Source of the DNA: an uncultured Pseudanabaenaceae cyanobacterium
GTDB lineage: Bacteria > Cyanobacteriota > Cyanobacteriia > PCC-9006 > JAAUQQ01
NCBI GenBank assembly: GCA_937949725.1
Contig: CALECT010000032.1
Span: 1 to 64,000, forward strand
DNA: 64,000 nt
Direction: 5' to 3'
Part shown: positions 52,781 through 61,240 of the stretch, piece by piece
Numbering within the stretch: position 1 is the first letter of the stretch
Layout of the letters: each line of letters begins with the position of its first letter
Notes under the pieces: model-generated
Seen by the model: only the letters and a program-made list of their open reading frames with translations
Told to the model about the DNA's origin: nothing
Databases searched by the model: none
Position numbers and translations under genes: made by a program

Positions 52781-53497
52781 ATGAGCCAAACTGCTATTAA
52801 TTTGCTGGCGGTCGTCATTTTTGTCATGACCTGCGGCTCTATCTTGGCTCCTGCCTTAGACGTTTCACTTTTTATTCCAGCTGGACTTGCCTTTGCCGGC
52901 CTGAGTCTAGCTACGGTGGACCGGTTTGCTTTTAACAACATTGGCGTAACGCTATTAATTGACTGGGTTGCTCAGTTTTCTGAAGAACATCGTGATCGCG
53001 TTCTTCAGCATGAAGCGGGCCACTTCCTAGTCGCTTATTTATTGGGTATTCCAGTCACAGGCTATGCCCTCACCGCTTGGGAAGCATTGCAACAGGGTCA
53101 TAATGCCCAGGGCGGCGTGCGCTTTGATGACCAAATCATTCAGGCTCAGATTGAAGAGGGGCAGCTCTCTACGCTACTGGTGGAGCGCTACTGCCAGGTT
53201 TGGATGGCTGGGGGGGCTGCGGAGAAAGACGCTTTTGGGAATGTAGAAGGGGGTGTGGATGACGTGATGAAGGTGCGATCGCTCCTGCGCCAACTGCGAG
53301 TCCCCGGTGCCCAGCTAGAGCTGAAGGAGCGGACAGCAGCTCTCCAAGCCAAACAGGTCATGGAACGGAACCAAGAGGCTTACGAAGCGTTGAAACAATC
53401 CATGATGAAGCGAAAGCCGGTCCAAGACTGCATCGAAGCAGCCATCAACGCCGGCATGGAGAAACCCTCTGCCATTCCAGCGATGGGTGCTAACTGA
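52781..53497 (+). CDS. FtsH-like (M41) zinc protease without AAA domain
   Basis: A 238-residue membrane protease. Two hydrophobic helices (about 5-25 and 30-48) precede HEAGH (residues 77-81) in VLQHEAGHFLVAYLLGIPV. A third-ligand region (AAEKDAFGNVEGGVDDVMKV, about 148-167) matches the M41 peptidase domain. The AAA ATPase of true FtsH is missing, as in the cyanobacterial/plastid stand-alone 'ATP-dependent Zn protease' homologues. It may work with a separate ATPase or act independently. It starts 9 bp after the M15 gene, so co-translation is likely. Confidence 0.87.
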   Translation: MSQTAINLLAVVIFVMTCGSILAPALDVSLFIPAGLAFAGLSLATVDRFAFNNIGVTLLIDWVAQFSEEHRDRVLQHEAGHFLVAYLLGIPVTGYALTAWEALQQGHNAQGGVRFDDQIIQAQIEEGQLSTLLVERYCQVWMAGGAAEKDAFGNVEGGVDDVMKVRSLLRQLRVPGAQLELKERTAALQAKQVMERNQEAYEALKQSMMKRKPVQDCIEAAINAGMEKPSAIPAMGAN

Positions 53498-53532
53498 AAT
53501 TCAAGTCCTTGCAAGTTTCACAAGTGCTGCTT

Positions 53533-53835
53533 TTACAGCAGTCGCTTAGCCATAAAGTCGACCTGAGGCTCTAGCGGATCGGTCACAAAAGCGACTCCAG
53601 CAAACCCCCAACGCTCCAGGGATGTTTTGAGCTGGGTGAGGCTGTGGGATTCGACAGCGAAGCGATCGCCCATATCAGGCGCATGGGCGTTGAGATAACT
53701 CATCGCTTCAAAGTCTCTTTGAAACAGCAGTAAGTAGCGCTCTTGCTCGACAGGTTCCCCCTCTGAATTAGGCTGTCGAGCTGCCAAATATTGGCCATTT
53801 TGCCGCGATCGCAGCAGGTAGTAGAGCGCTGTCAT
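53533..53835 (-). CDS. Conserved-looking hypothetical protein, 100 aa
   Basis: A small soluble protein, mixed alpha/beta: YYLLRSRQNGQYLAARQ at the start, YLLLFQRDFEAMSYLN, then a helix and AGVAFVTDPLEPQVDFM at the end. The even composition and good start suggest a real gene. Function unknown. It lies 21 bp past the stop of cysK on the same strand, so it is probably co-transcribed with cysK. Confidence 0.72.
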   Translation of the reverse strand: MTALYYLLRSRQNGQYLAARQPNSEGEPVEQERYLLLFQRDFEAMSYLNAHAPDMGDRFAVESHSLTQLKTSLERWGFAGVAFVTDPLEPQVDFMAKRLL

Positions 53836-53856
53836 AGTGACTGACGACCTAACGAG

Positions 53857-54828
53857 CTATTTGCTAGAAGTAGACCCCAATACTGAAATCTGCTCCATGC
53901 CCTCGAAAAGAGGCGTGCTGAGGTATCGTTCACCAAAGCTAGGCTGAACCATGACAATGAGCTTACCTGCGTTCTCGGGACGCTGAGCAAGCTTTACAGC
54001 AGCACAGAGAGCAGCACCAGTGGAAATGCCTGAGAGGAGTCCCTCTTCACGAGCTAAGCGGCGACCAAAGGCGATCGCTTCGTCATCGCTCACTGTAATC
54101 ACTTCATCAATCAGGTCGGTATTCAGAACTTCGGGGACAAAGCCTGCACCAATACCTTGGATTTTATGGGGACCGGGATTACCCCCTGAAAGAACCGGGC
54201 TAGTCACCGGCTCCACAGCAATCGTTTTAAAGCCAGGCTTCTTCGCCTTCAATGTTTCGGAAGTGCCCGTGAGCGTCCCACCGGTGCCCACGCCAGACAC
54301 TAGGAAATCCACTTTGCCGTCAGTATCCGCCCAAATCTCTTCACCTGTGGTTTCGCGGTGAATTTTGGGGTTAGCGGGATTGCGGAACTGTTGCAGCATG
54401 AAGGCACCTTCATGGGTGTCTGCAATTTCCTGGGCACGCTGAATGCAGCCCTTCATTCCCTCGCTACCAGGGGTCAGTTCCAGCTCAGCACCGTAAGCCT
54501 TGAGCATCGCCCGACGCTCCGAGCTCATGCTATCGGGCATGGTCAGTACCAGGCGATAGCCCTTCGCCGCCGCAGACATGGCCAGACCAATGCCGGTATT
54601 ACCAGAGGTGGGCTCCACTAGAATCGTTTTGCCGGGGGAAATTTGACCCGCCTTTTCCGCCTCTTCGATCATGCTGATGCCGATGCGGTCCTTCACAGAA
54701 GAGGAGGGGTTCATCCCCTCTAGCTTAACGACAATGTCAGCAACGCAGCCTTCAGCCTGGGGAATTCGGTTGAGGCGAACCAGAGGGGTGCGACCAATGA
54801 GCTGTGTGACATTATCGGCAATGCGCAT
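53857..54828 (-). CDS. cysK: Cysteine synthase A (O-acetylserine sulfhydrylase)
   Basis: A 323-residue PLP enzyme making cysteine from O-acetylserine and sulfide. The lysine that binds PLP is K46 in [10 protein letters not shown]. The substrate loop is [10 protein letters not shown] (about 73-82), and phosphate binding is by [10 protein letters not shown]. The Ser that contacts the pyridine nitrogen is in SGISTGAAL. Length and motifs match CysK rather than CysM or cystathionine synthases. Confidence 0.95.
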   Translation of the reverse strand: MRIADNVTQLIGRTPLVRLNRIPQAEGCVADIVVKLEGMNPSSSVKDRIGISMIEEAEKAGQISPGKTILVEPTSGNTGIGLAMSAAAKGYRLVLTMPDSMSSERRAMLKAYGAELELTPGSEGMKGCIQRAQEIADTHEGAFMLQQFRNPANPKIHRETTGEEIWADTDGKVDFLVSGVGTGGTLTGTSETLKAKKPGFKTIAVEPVTSPVLSGGNPGPHKIQGIGAGFVPEVLNTDLIDEVITVSDDEAIAFGRRLAREEGLLSGISTGAALCAAVKLAQRPENAGKLIVMVQPSFGERYLSTPLFEGMEQISVLGSTSSK

Positions 54829-55415
54829 GGCAGTTAATAAATGGGGAGCTTTAGTAGATGATGCGGGAGACCTTCTAAAGGAGAAGTCCCATACCTTCTA
54901 AGGTAAAACAATGGTGAGGCGGGCTTCAATGGTTCTTGTCTAGACAGGCAAAAGAGTTGACAATCTGTTGCGTTTGGAATTTGAGGTCGCATCAGACTTA
55001 GACAGGGTTTGGCAGGAAAAGTCGATAGCCTACAAACGGCCAAACTGTTGCAAACTGACACATTCCCATCGGTCTTTTGAGCAGTCTGAAAGCAACTTTC
55101 AAAGACTTCGACAAAAGATAGGCCAATAACTCTATCTTTTGGAGCGCGATAGCTACAGCCCTACTGGATTAGGACATTGTTGTACCGTTCACCGTTTGCC
55201 TAGTGTCGGTTTGGCTGCTTATGAATTTTCTAAGGAATGAAAAAATATCAATAAGACCTGCTGCATAGCAGATATGGCATGCCATCTGTTTGTCGTTGTG
55301 GTGGGTCACTAACGGTTTTATTAAATTTCCGCTCCTCACTGGTGATATCGCCAAACTGCTCTGAGATAAGTTTGTTCAGTCAGGAGTCTGAATCTGAAAT
55401 AGCTGTTTAAAGCAA
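54829..55415. other. Intergenic stretch, nothing identified
   Basis: About 590 bp between cysK and the PP2C gene. Short open frames on either strand have no protein-like pattern. The region is moderately AT-rich. No tRNA, repeat or riboswitch that I can support; the cysK promoter should lie within the first 100 bp. Confidence 0.4.
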
Positions 55416-55449
55416 ATAGCCCATGCCCAAATTTTTAGGCATGGGCTAT
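55416..55449 (-). terminator. Strong hairpin after the PP2C gene
   Basis: Perfect 12-bp arms ATAGCCCATGCC and GGCATGGGCTAT enclose a 10-nt A/T-rich loop, 55 bp past the stop of the gene at 55504. The following U-tract on the minus strand is short, but stem strength and position support a terminator. Confidence 0.72.
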
Positions 55450-55503
55450 GAACAACCAGAAGAATCTAAGCCTTGAACAAAGACAGGCAAAATCAACTGG
55501 TTA

Positions 55504-56259
55504 CTATTCACTCTCTTGGATATCAGTCGCGATCGCGATGACCGTAATGTTATCTCGTCCGCCATTTTCCTTCGCAGACTCAATGAGTTTCGTTGTCACT
55601 TTCTCGCAGGCGCGGGTGCTCTTGAGCAGCTCAGCAATAATGTGGTCCGAAACCTCTTCGGTCAATCCATCACTGCAGAGCAAGAGTCGATCACCAGGGA
55701 CAACCTCCAAGGGCTGAACACTCACTTCAGTCAGGTCTGGGCGACCCAAACATTGGGACAACACATGACGCCAGGGGTGAGTCTTGATTTGGTCCTGGGT
55801 AATCACGCCCATTTTGCTGGCCTTGTTAACCCAGGTATGGTCTTCGGTAACTTGATCCAGCTTTGCACCGCGCAGGCGATAGAGACGAGAATCCCCCACA
55901 TGGGCGCACCACGGCTCGGGGACGGCATCACCATTCTTAGGACGGAAAACAATCACTACAGCAGTTGTCCCCATGTCAGAGCGTTGAGGATTATCCTGCT
56001 GATCTTGAATAATGCTTTGGTTTGCCTTGAGCAGAGCCTCCTCCAGCAACGCTTCTGAGGACTGATCAGTTTGCCAATGCTCCTCTAGGCAGCCACGCAC
56101 GACTTCGGCAGCAAGCTTGCTAGCTTCCTCGCCACCCGCATGGCCTCCCATGCCGTCTGCCACAATAAAAAAGCGGCCTTCGGGGTCAATGTAATATGCG
56201 TCTTGATTAGCCGAGCGAACCAGCCCGGTATCAGTGGCGCCATCAAAATACAGCTTCAT
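55504..56259 (-). CDS. PP2C-type (PPM) Ser/Thr protein phosphatase
   Basis: A 251-residue stand-alone PPM phosphatase. Metal ligands are in NQDAYYI (D20) and VADGMGGHAGGEEASKLA (D35, G36). WCAHVGDSRLYRLRG follows, then LLLCSDGLTEEV, and the last Asp is in GGRDNITVIAI. It would remove phosphates placed by Hanks-type Ser/Thr kinases, one of which lies 2.7 kb upstream on the same strand. 43 bp separates it from the ABC1 kinase gene. Confidence 0.95.
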   Translation of the reverse strand: MKLYFDGATDTGLVRSANQDAYYIDPEGRFFIVADGMGGHAGGEEASKLAAEVVRGCLEEHWQTDQSSEALLEEALLKANQSIIQDQQDNPQRSDMGTTAVVIVFRPKNGDAVPEPWCAHVGDSRLYRLRGAKLDQVTEDHTWVNKASKMGVITQDQIKTHPWRHVLSQCLGRPDLTEVSVQPLEVVPGDRLLLCSDGLTEEVSDHIIAELLKSTRACEKVTTKLIESAKENGGRDNITVIAIATDIQESE

Positions 56260-56302
56260 CGGCCTGCAATCCTTCCTCTATTCCCCAAGTGCCTAGTTTC
56301 GC

Positions 56303-58051
56303 CTAAATACGATCGTTTCGATTTAAGCGTAGTAGCAGACGCACGAATGCCAATGCCATTACCGCAGCTGCGAAGAACAGCATCACAGCAAGGGGCAGCT
56401 TATCATAGACAAACAATATCGTTCCCGAAAGTGTAAGGGAACCGAACAAAATTGCATAACTCGTACCCATCTGGATACTGCCTAAGCGGCGCATGAGGCG
56501 ATCGCTCTCAATGGAGCGAACCCGCACTCGCACATCCCCCTGTTCAAGCTTTTCCAGGGTTTCTTCAATGCGAGTGGGCAGGCCAAAGGCAGTGGAACCC
56601 ACCTGGGCTGCTTGGCGACCAATTTGATCAAACAGACCGGGAGAATTAGGCGAGGTTTGACTCATAATATCCAGGGCAAATGGCTTGGCCACCTCCATAA
56701 AGTTAAATTCAGGGTCAAGACCCTTGCCAACGCCTTCTAGAGTTGAGAAGGCGCGCATGACAAAGGTGAAGGTTGCTGGAAACCGGAAAGGCTGACCGTA
56801 GGCAATTTCATACAGATCATCACTAATACTATCAACCGATTGATTCTCAAAGGGTTGGTCCATGAAGTTATCCAGCATGTACTGGATAGACCGGCGAACG
56901 GGACCCATATCACCAATGGGCTCTAGGGCGCCCACTTCAATCATGGCTTTCATCACCTGATTGCCATCTTTTTGGGCAACGCCAAAGAAAATGCCCAGGA
57001 GCTTGGAACGCATATCGGACTGAATTTGGCCCATCATGCCAAAGTCATAGAAAATCAGCGACCCATCGGGGCGAACTGCAAGGTTGCCGGGGTGGGGATC
57101 TGCATGGAAGAGGCCGTAGTTGAGAATCTGGCGAAGGTAAGCTTCTGCCCCCAGCTTGGCCAAGCGCTTGCGGTCCAGGCCAGCAGCTTCCAGGGCTTCG
57201 TAATGGCTGATCTTGATGCCAGGCATATATTCCAGAGTCAGCACCCTGGGGGAGGAATAACGCCAGTACACCCGAGGAACCGCAACCCAGTCCTGCTCAC
57301 GGAAATTGCGTCGGAAGGCATCGGCATTGCGGCCCTCATTGAGATAATCAATCTCTTCCCAGAGAATACGGCTGCATTCGCCATAGATGCCCATCCAGTC
57401 CCTGCCTTTGCCCCATTTGGGGTGGCGCTGGAAGTAGCGAGCAATATTCTTAAGAATCTTGAGATCAATATCAAACAGCTGCTTGAGGCCGTTGCGCTGG
57501 ACCTTAACCACAACCTCTTCACCTGAATGAAGCTGGGCTTTATGGACTTGGCCCAAACTAGCAGCAGCTAGGGGCATGGCCTCAACGGATTTGAATAAAG
57601 GACCTAAGGATTTCCCTAGATCCGCTTCAATGATCTCTTTAGCATCCTCAAAGGGAAAGGCCGGGACGCGATCCTGGAGCTTAGAGAGCTCTTCGACGTA
57701 TTCCGTAGGGAAAAGGTCAGCGCGGGTGGAGAAGAGCTGGCCAAGTTTAATAAAGGTGGGGCCGAGGTCCAGGAAAGTTTCGCGAATCCAGACCGCACGC
57801 GATCGCCTTCGCCTCACCAAGTTCTCTTCGGTCATGCCCCCACGATAGGACCAAGCCTTGCCATCCATCCAGAGGCGGCGAGACAGTGTCAGCACAAAAG
57901 TCCAGATACGAGCTGCTCGGATCGTCGGGGAGTAGTTACCCCGATTCCAAGAATAGTCGCGCCCAGCCTCCAGAGAGTCTTGCTCAGCAGAGGACAACTC
58001 TGGGACGGTGCTCACGGGCACGATGGTGCTGTCAAGAACAGGAGGGGTCAT
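56303..58051 (-). CDS. ABC1/UbiB-family atypical kinase
   Basis: A 582-residue protein with the ABC1K pattern. The KxGQ-containing helix is TFIKLGQLFSTRADLFP (about 95-111). The Ala-rich nucleotide loop region is PLAAASLGQVHKAQLHSG (about 159-176), with the invariant Lys in VVKVQRNG. The catalytic and metal loop is GLFHADPHPGNL, followed by LIFYDFGMMGQ (DFG). Two C-terminal transmembrane helices (about 533-550 and 555-573) anchor it. Relatives act in quinone and tocopherol metabolism or thylakoid/plastoglobule homeostasis. ATG 58051. Confidence 0.94.
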   Translation of the reverse strand: MTPPVLDSTIVPVSTVPELSSAEQDSLEAGRDYSWNRGNYSPTIRAARIWTFVLTLSRRLWMDGKAWSYRGGMTEENLVRRRRSRAVWIRETFLDLGPTFIKLGQLFSTRADLFPTEYVEELSKLQDRVPAFPFEDAKEIIEADLGKSLGPLFKSVEAMPLAAASLGQVHKAQLHSGEEVVVKVQRNGLKQLFDIDLKILKNIARYFQRHPKWGKGRDWMGIYGECSRILWEEIDYLNEGRNADAFRRNFREQDWVAVPRVYWRYSSPRVLTLEYMPGIKISHYEALEAAGLDRKRLAKLGAEAYLRQILNYGLFHADPHPGNLAVRPDGSLIFYDFGMMGQIQSDMRSKLLGIFFGVAQKDGNQVMKAMIEVGALEPIGDMGPVRRSIQYMLDNFMDQPFENQSVDSISDDLYEIAYGQPFRFPATFTFVMRAFSTLEGVGKGLDPEFNFMEVAKPFALDIMSQTSPNSPGLFDQIGRQAAQVGSTAFGLPTRIEETLEKLEQGDVRVRVRSIESDRLMRRLGSIQMGTSYAILFGSLTLSGTILFVYDKLPLAVMLFFAAAVMALAFVRLLLRLNRNDRI

Positions 58052-58507
58052 GTGGACAGAGCAAGTACTGCTAGCCTGAGGGGAAAGAGGAGCGTGGGGC
58101 AGACTCGCTTTGCAAGATTACCTGGGTCAGTTCCAGAGGTAACTCAAGCTTTGGCAAGGGAGGCAATGGCTGGAATGTTCAACTAGTCCACCTAAACAAT
58201 CGTTGGATTGTGGATGTTTTAGAGGGAATCAGCACTATTAGCCCAGTTACGAATAGAAATGCATTGCTGCACCTCTATCGCGGACCTACAGTATAGAGCC
58301 ATTTTAGCTGGGATCTCTCTGGGAGAATTGCAGTGCTCCTAAGTCGTGAATTCCCTAGGATTGAGGAATGAGGTCCGTTGCCAGATGCTCAAAGCAACTG
58401 GATGACCCAAGAAATGGCATCCCTTAAGGCGATTGGATTCAAATTAAAGTTCAACGAACCTGGACTTTCTTTTAAGACGTTGAGCCTTTGAATTCGCCGA
58501 GCACCAG
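58052..58507. other. Intergenic stretch, nothing identified
   Basis: 456 bp between the ABC1 kinase gene and the DUF6825-like gene. No coding frame I would defend, no strong hairpin and no repeat. Confidence 0.4.
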
Positions 58508-58828
58508 CTAGTTGTTTTGATTCCGATGGGCTTGGAGCGTTGTCCGTAGCTGAGCAACTTCGGCTCTGAGTTCATCAATCGTTTCTTGAAGGTCTATAGA
58601 AGAAACAGCTGTGCTTCCGCTAGCTGTTGTTGTGGAACCAGTTTGACTGGCGTCTTGCTGAGCACGAGCCTGAACTTGCTCGGTGAAATTGCGAAAGTTT
58701 TCTCGCTGCTCAGCATCAAACTTACCAACCTCACTGAGGGCAGATGATACGGCGGCTTCGACCTGCTCATTGATGCCTTCAGCCAAAGCGCGACCCAGAA
58801 AAAAGGCATTAACGAGGGGATTTGTCAT
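58508..58828 (-). CDS. DUF6825-like thylakoid-type small protein
   Basis: A 106-residue protein beginning MTNPLVNAFFLGRALAEGINEQVEAAVSSALSEVGKF-type sequence (first 20 residues highly characteristic of DUF6825). A helix (QRENFRNFTEQVQARA), a Ser/Thr-rich linker and a C-terminal coiled coil (LQETIDELRAEVAQLRTTL) follow. ATG 58828 is chosen because the family starts there; upstream in-frame starts at 58858 and 58936 add non-conserved residues. Probably peripheral to thylakoid membranes in cyanobacteria and chloroplasts. Confidence 0.78.
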   Translation of the reverse strand: MTNPLVNAFFLGRALAEGINEQVEAAVSSALSEVGKFDAEQRENFRNFTEQVQARAQQDASQTGSTTTASGSTAVSSIDLQETIDELRAEVAQLRTTLQAHRNQNN

Positions 58829-58989
58829 GGAGAGCGTCCAAACGGTGGCAGTGGTCATTATAGCGAGGGATTGAGCGGGGAGCCTGGCTCTTTCTGGGGA
58901 GTTTGGTTCAAGGCCAAAACTCAGCCTCTTTGCCACCGTGAAGAGAAAGAAACCCGTTCGAACTTCAATACTGCGTTTTGTCCGACTTG

Positions 58990-61155
58990 TTAGACGTCCT
59001 CATAGATAGCATCACCCTCAGCTGGAGCCGGACTGATGCCCTGGGGGATCGCTTCCTCATAGAGAGGAGGTAAGTCTGGCTCGGGGAAGTCATCGGCCGT
59101 AATGCTCGGTGGTTCCTGCCAATCTGTAGGCGCTTCTTCAACCCAGGGATCCTCTTCAACCCAGTCATCTTGGCTGGCACTGGATTCAGGTTCCACATCG
59201 GAGTAATCGCTGTAATCATTGTCATCTAGTACGGCAGCTTCATCCTCTACATAGGGCTCGGCATAGTCATTGGAATAGCCATCCGAATCGCTTTCGCTAC
59301 CATACTCATCGTTGTAAGCTTTCTCACTGTAGTTATCTTCCACAGCTTGCTCTAGGGCTTCCCCATAGTCCTCGACCGTCGAGCTGTCTGGGGAAGGCTC
59401 CGGTTCATCCCAACGCTCAGTAGGAGCTGACAAGACCTCATCTTGAACAGCATCTTCATCCAAAATAACGTCGGGTAGCTGATCGTCTCTAGGTTCATCC
59501 CAGCGATCGCCACCGTATTCGGGGAGTGGTACATCTCCAGGCAGGTCGTCTAATTGAGTTTCACCCGGCCAGTTTGTTTCGGGAAAGTTTTGAGCTCTGC
59601 CCAGACCGGAGAAACCCGCAACGGACCCAGGATTAAGGACACGCAGGAGTAATCCACCTGCTAAGCCGATAGATGCCATCAAGAGACTGATGGAAGTGAG
59701 GCGCTTGAGGGGCTTAAAAGGAGCAGCAGCAGATGTTTTTGACTGTTGAGCAGCACCAACCATAGCTTTGGGGGGATGAGTTGCCTGGGATGAAGCTCCC
59801 TGTGAAGGAGAACCTGTAGTCCTGGAAGAATGGGAAGGGGAAACTGTTCCCAGCTTAGAGCGCTGAACCTGTTGTTGATCAGATGGGTAAGAGGGAGCAT
59901 TGTTGTGAGGGGAGGCTCCTTGGCGATTGCGCAGCGAGTTTCCTGGGGAATTGCGTTGCAGACTCGCTCCGGAATCACTGAGGACATAGTTCGTACCGGG
60001 TGGATTGGGGGAATTGGGCCGCTTGGGGAGAGACGGAGTTGCGGTGTTTGTATGAGTTCCAGATGGGGATGATGACTGCTGTGGCGTAGCTCCTTGGAGG
60101 GGGGAAGAGAAGGCCGGGGGATTTGTGGCGGGGGCTTGGCTGGTAGAAACGGGGCTGTCCAAGTTTTGACTGGGTGGGGGCTGGGTCGCCCAAACTTGTC
60201 CTGGGTTGATGTTTCCCCTAGCAGGACTGCTTGGGGTAGAACCTCTGGACCCGGCTGATTGTGACGAAGGATGACTAGGCGATTCCGCAGGAAGCTTGCT
60301 TTGCAATCGCTCCTGGGAAACAACCCCTGAGGAATGACTAAGGGGAAAGAGTTGGAGCCAGTTTTCCAGGGTGGCAGGCCGCTGGGTTGGATTGAGGGTC
60401 ATGCCCTGGAGAATGGCCTGTTCAGTGACTGGACTGAGGCTGGGTTGTAGTTGACGCGGAGGAATCAGTCCTGCGAAAGCCGTTGGGCCGGGGTTAGGGA
60501 CTTGATATTGACGCTCCGCCGGATGAACTGGGACCTGACCCGTGACAGCCGCATAGAGCGTCGCGGCTAGGCTATAAATATCAAGTCGATTTTTGAAGAT
60601 ATCACCGCCTTGAAGTTGTTCTGGAGCACTGAAGGGAGTGAGGCGATCCGCAGGACAATGGGCCAGCTGCAACCCCCAATCAACAAGGGTTGGAATACCC
60701 ACACCCTGGCGAAGAATGATGTTCTTAGGCTTAATGTCTCGATGGAGCAAGCCCTGGCTGTGAATACCTGCTAGGCCGGCAGCAATCTGGCGAATGAGCT
60801 GTAGGGCAACAGCTTCGCTTAGGGGGCCTTTTTGCAGTTGCTGTTCCAGGCTGGTTCCCTTGACTTTTTGCATGACCAAGAAGGGGCGGCCATCCTGCTC
60901 AAACCAATCCAAAATTCGGTTGCGACTGGGGTGGTTAAAGTCTCCTAGGGCTTGGAAGGTGCGTCGCGTCCAGGCAGATTGAAACCGGGATTTCCCCTGG
61001 GGAGCTACCGGGGTCTTAATAATGACTGCAGTGAGGTCCTTGGCTCGAATGCCATGGATCGTCACACTCCAACGGCCTGGCTGGACAGAGGAGCGCAGGA
61101 GGTATCGCCCATCGGCAAGGGAGACGCCAGGCTGGAATGTGAGGATATCTGACAT
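58990..61155 (-). CDS. Hanks-type Ser/Thr protein kinase with acidic extracytoplasmic tail
   Basis: A 721-residue transmembrane kinase. The kinase domain lies at about 10-275: Lys47 (VIIKT), GLLHRDIKPKNII with catalytic D137, metal Asp in LVDWGL (DFG is DWG), and FSAPEQL. The Gly-rich loop is poorly conserved (SSVQPGRWSV). A long Ser/Pro/Gln-rich juxtamembrane segment (about 285-485), one transmembrane helix (about 488-510) and a highly acidic Asp/Glu/Tyr/Ser-rich tail (about 530-721) follow. The tail may bind cations or a partner. Located upstream of DUF6825, ABC1K and PP2C genes on the same strand. Confidence 0.92.
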   Translation of the reverse strand: MSDILTFQPGVSLADGRYLLRSSVQPGRWSVTIHGIRAKDLTAVIIKTPVAPQGKSRFQSAWTRRTFQALGDFNHPSRNRILDWFEQDGRPFLVMQKVKGTSLEQQLQKGPLSEAVALQLIRQIAAGLAGIHSQGLLHRDIKPKNIILRQGVGIPTLVDWGLQLAHCPADRLTPFSAPEQLQGGDIFKNRLDIYSLAATLYAAVTGQVPVHPAERQYQVPNPGPTAFAGLIPPRQLQPSLSPVTEQAILQGMTLNPTQRPATLENWLQLFPLSHSSGVVSQERLQSKLPAESPSHPSSQSAGSRGSTPSSPARGNINPGQVWATQPPPSQNLDSPVSTSQAPATNPPAFSSPLQGATPQQSSSPSGTHTNTATPSLPKRPNSPNPPGTNYVLSDSGASLQRNSPGNSLRNRQGASPHNNAPSYPSDQQQVQRSKLGTVSPSHSSRTTGSPSQGASSQATHPPKAMVGAAQQSKTSAAAPFKPLKRLTSISLLMASIGLAGGLLLRVLNPGSVAGFSGLGRAQNFPETNWPGETQLDDLPGDVPLPEYGGDRWDEPRDDQLPDVILDEDAVQDEVLSAPTERWDEPEPSPDSSTVEDYGEALEQAVEDNYSEKAYNDEYGSESDSDGYSNDYAEPYVEDEAAVLDDNDYSDYSDVEPESSASQDDWVEEDPWVEEAPTDWQEPPSITADDFPEPDLPPLYEEAIPQGISPAPAEGDAIYEDV

Positions 61156-61240
61156 GTGATTCTGGAGATGAACCTGCCGTCTCCATGTCCCATCGGAGTA
61201 GCAGATGTAGTTTTGGGAAGCTTAACGCCTTCTTCTGAGC

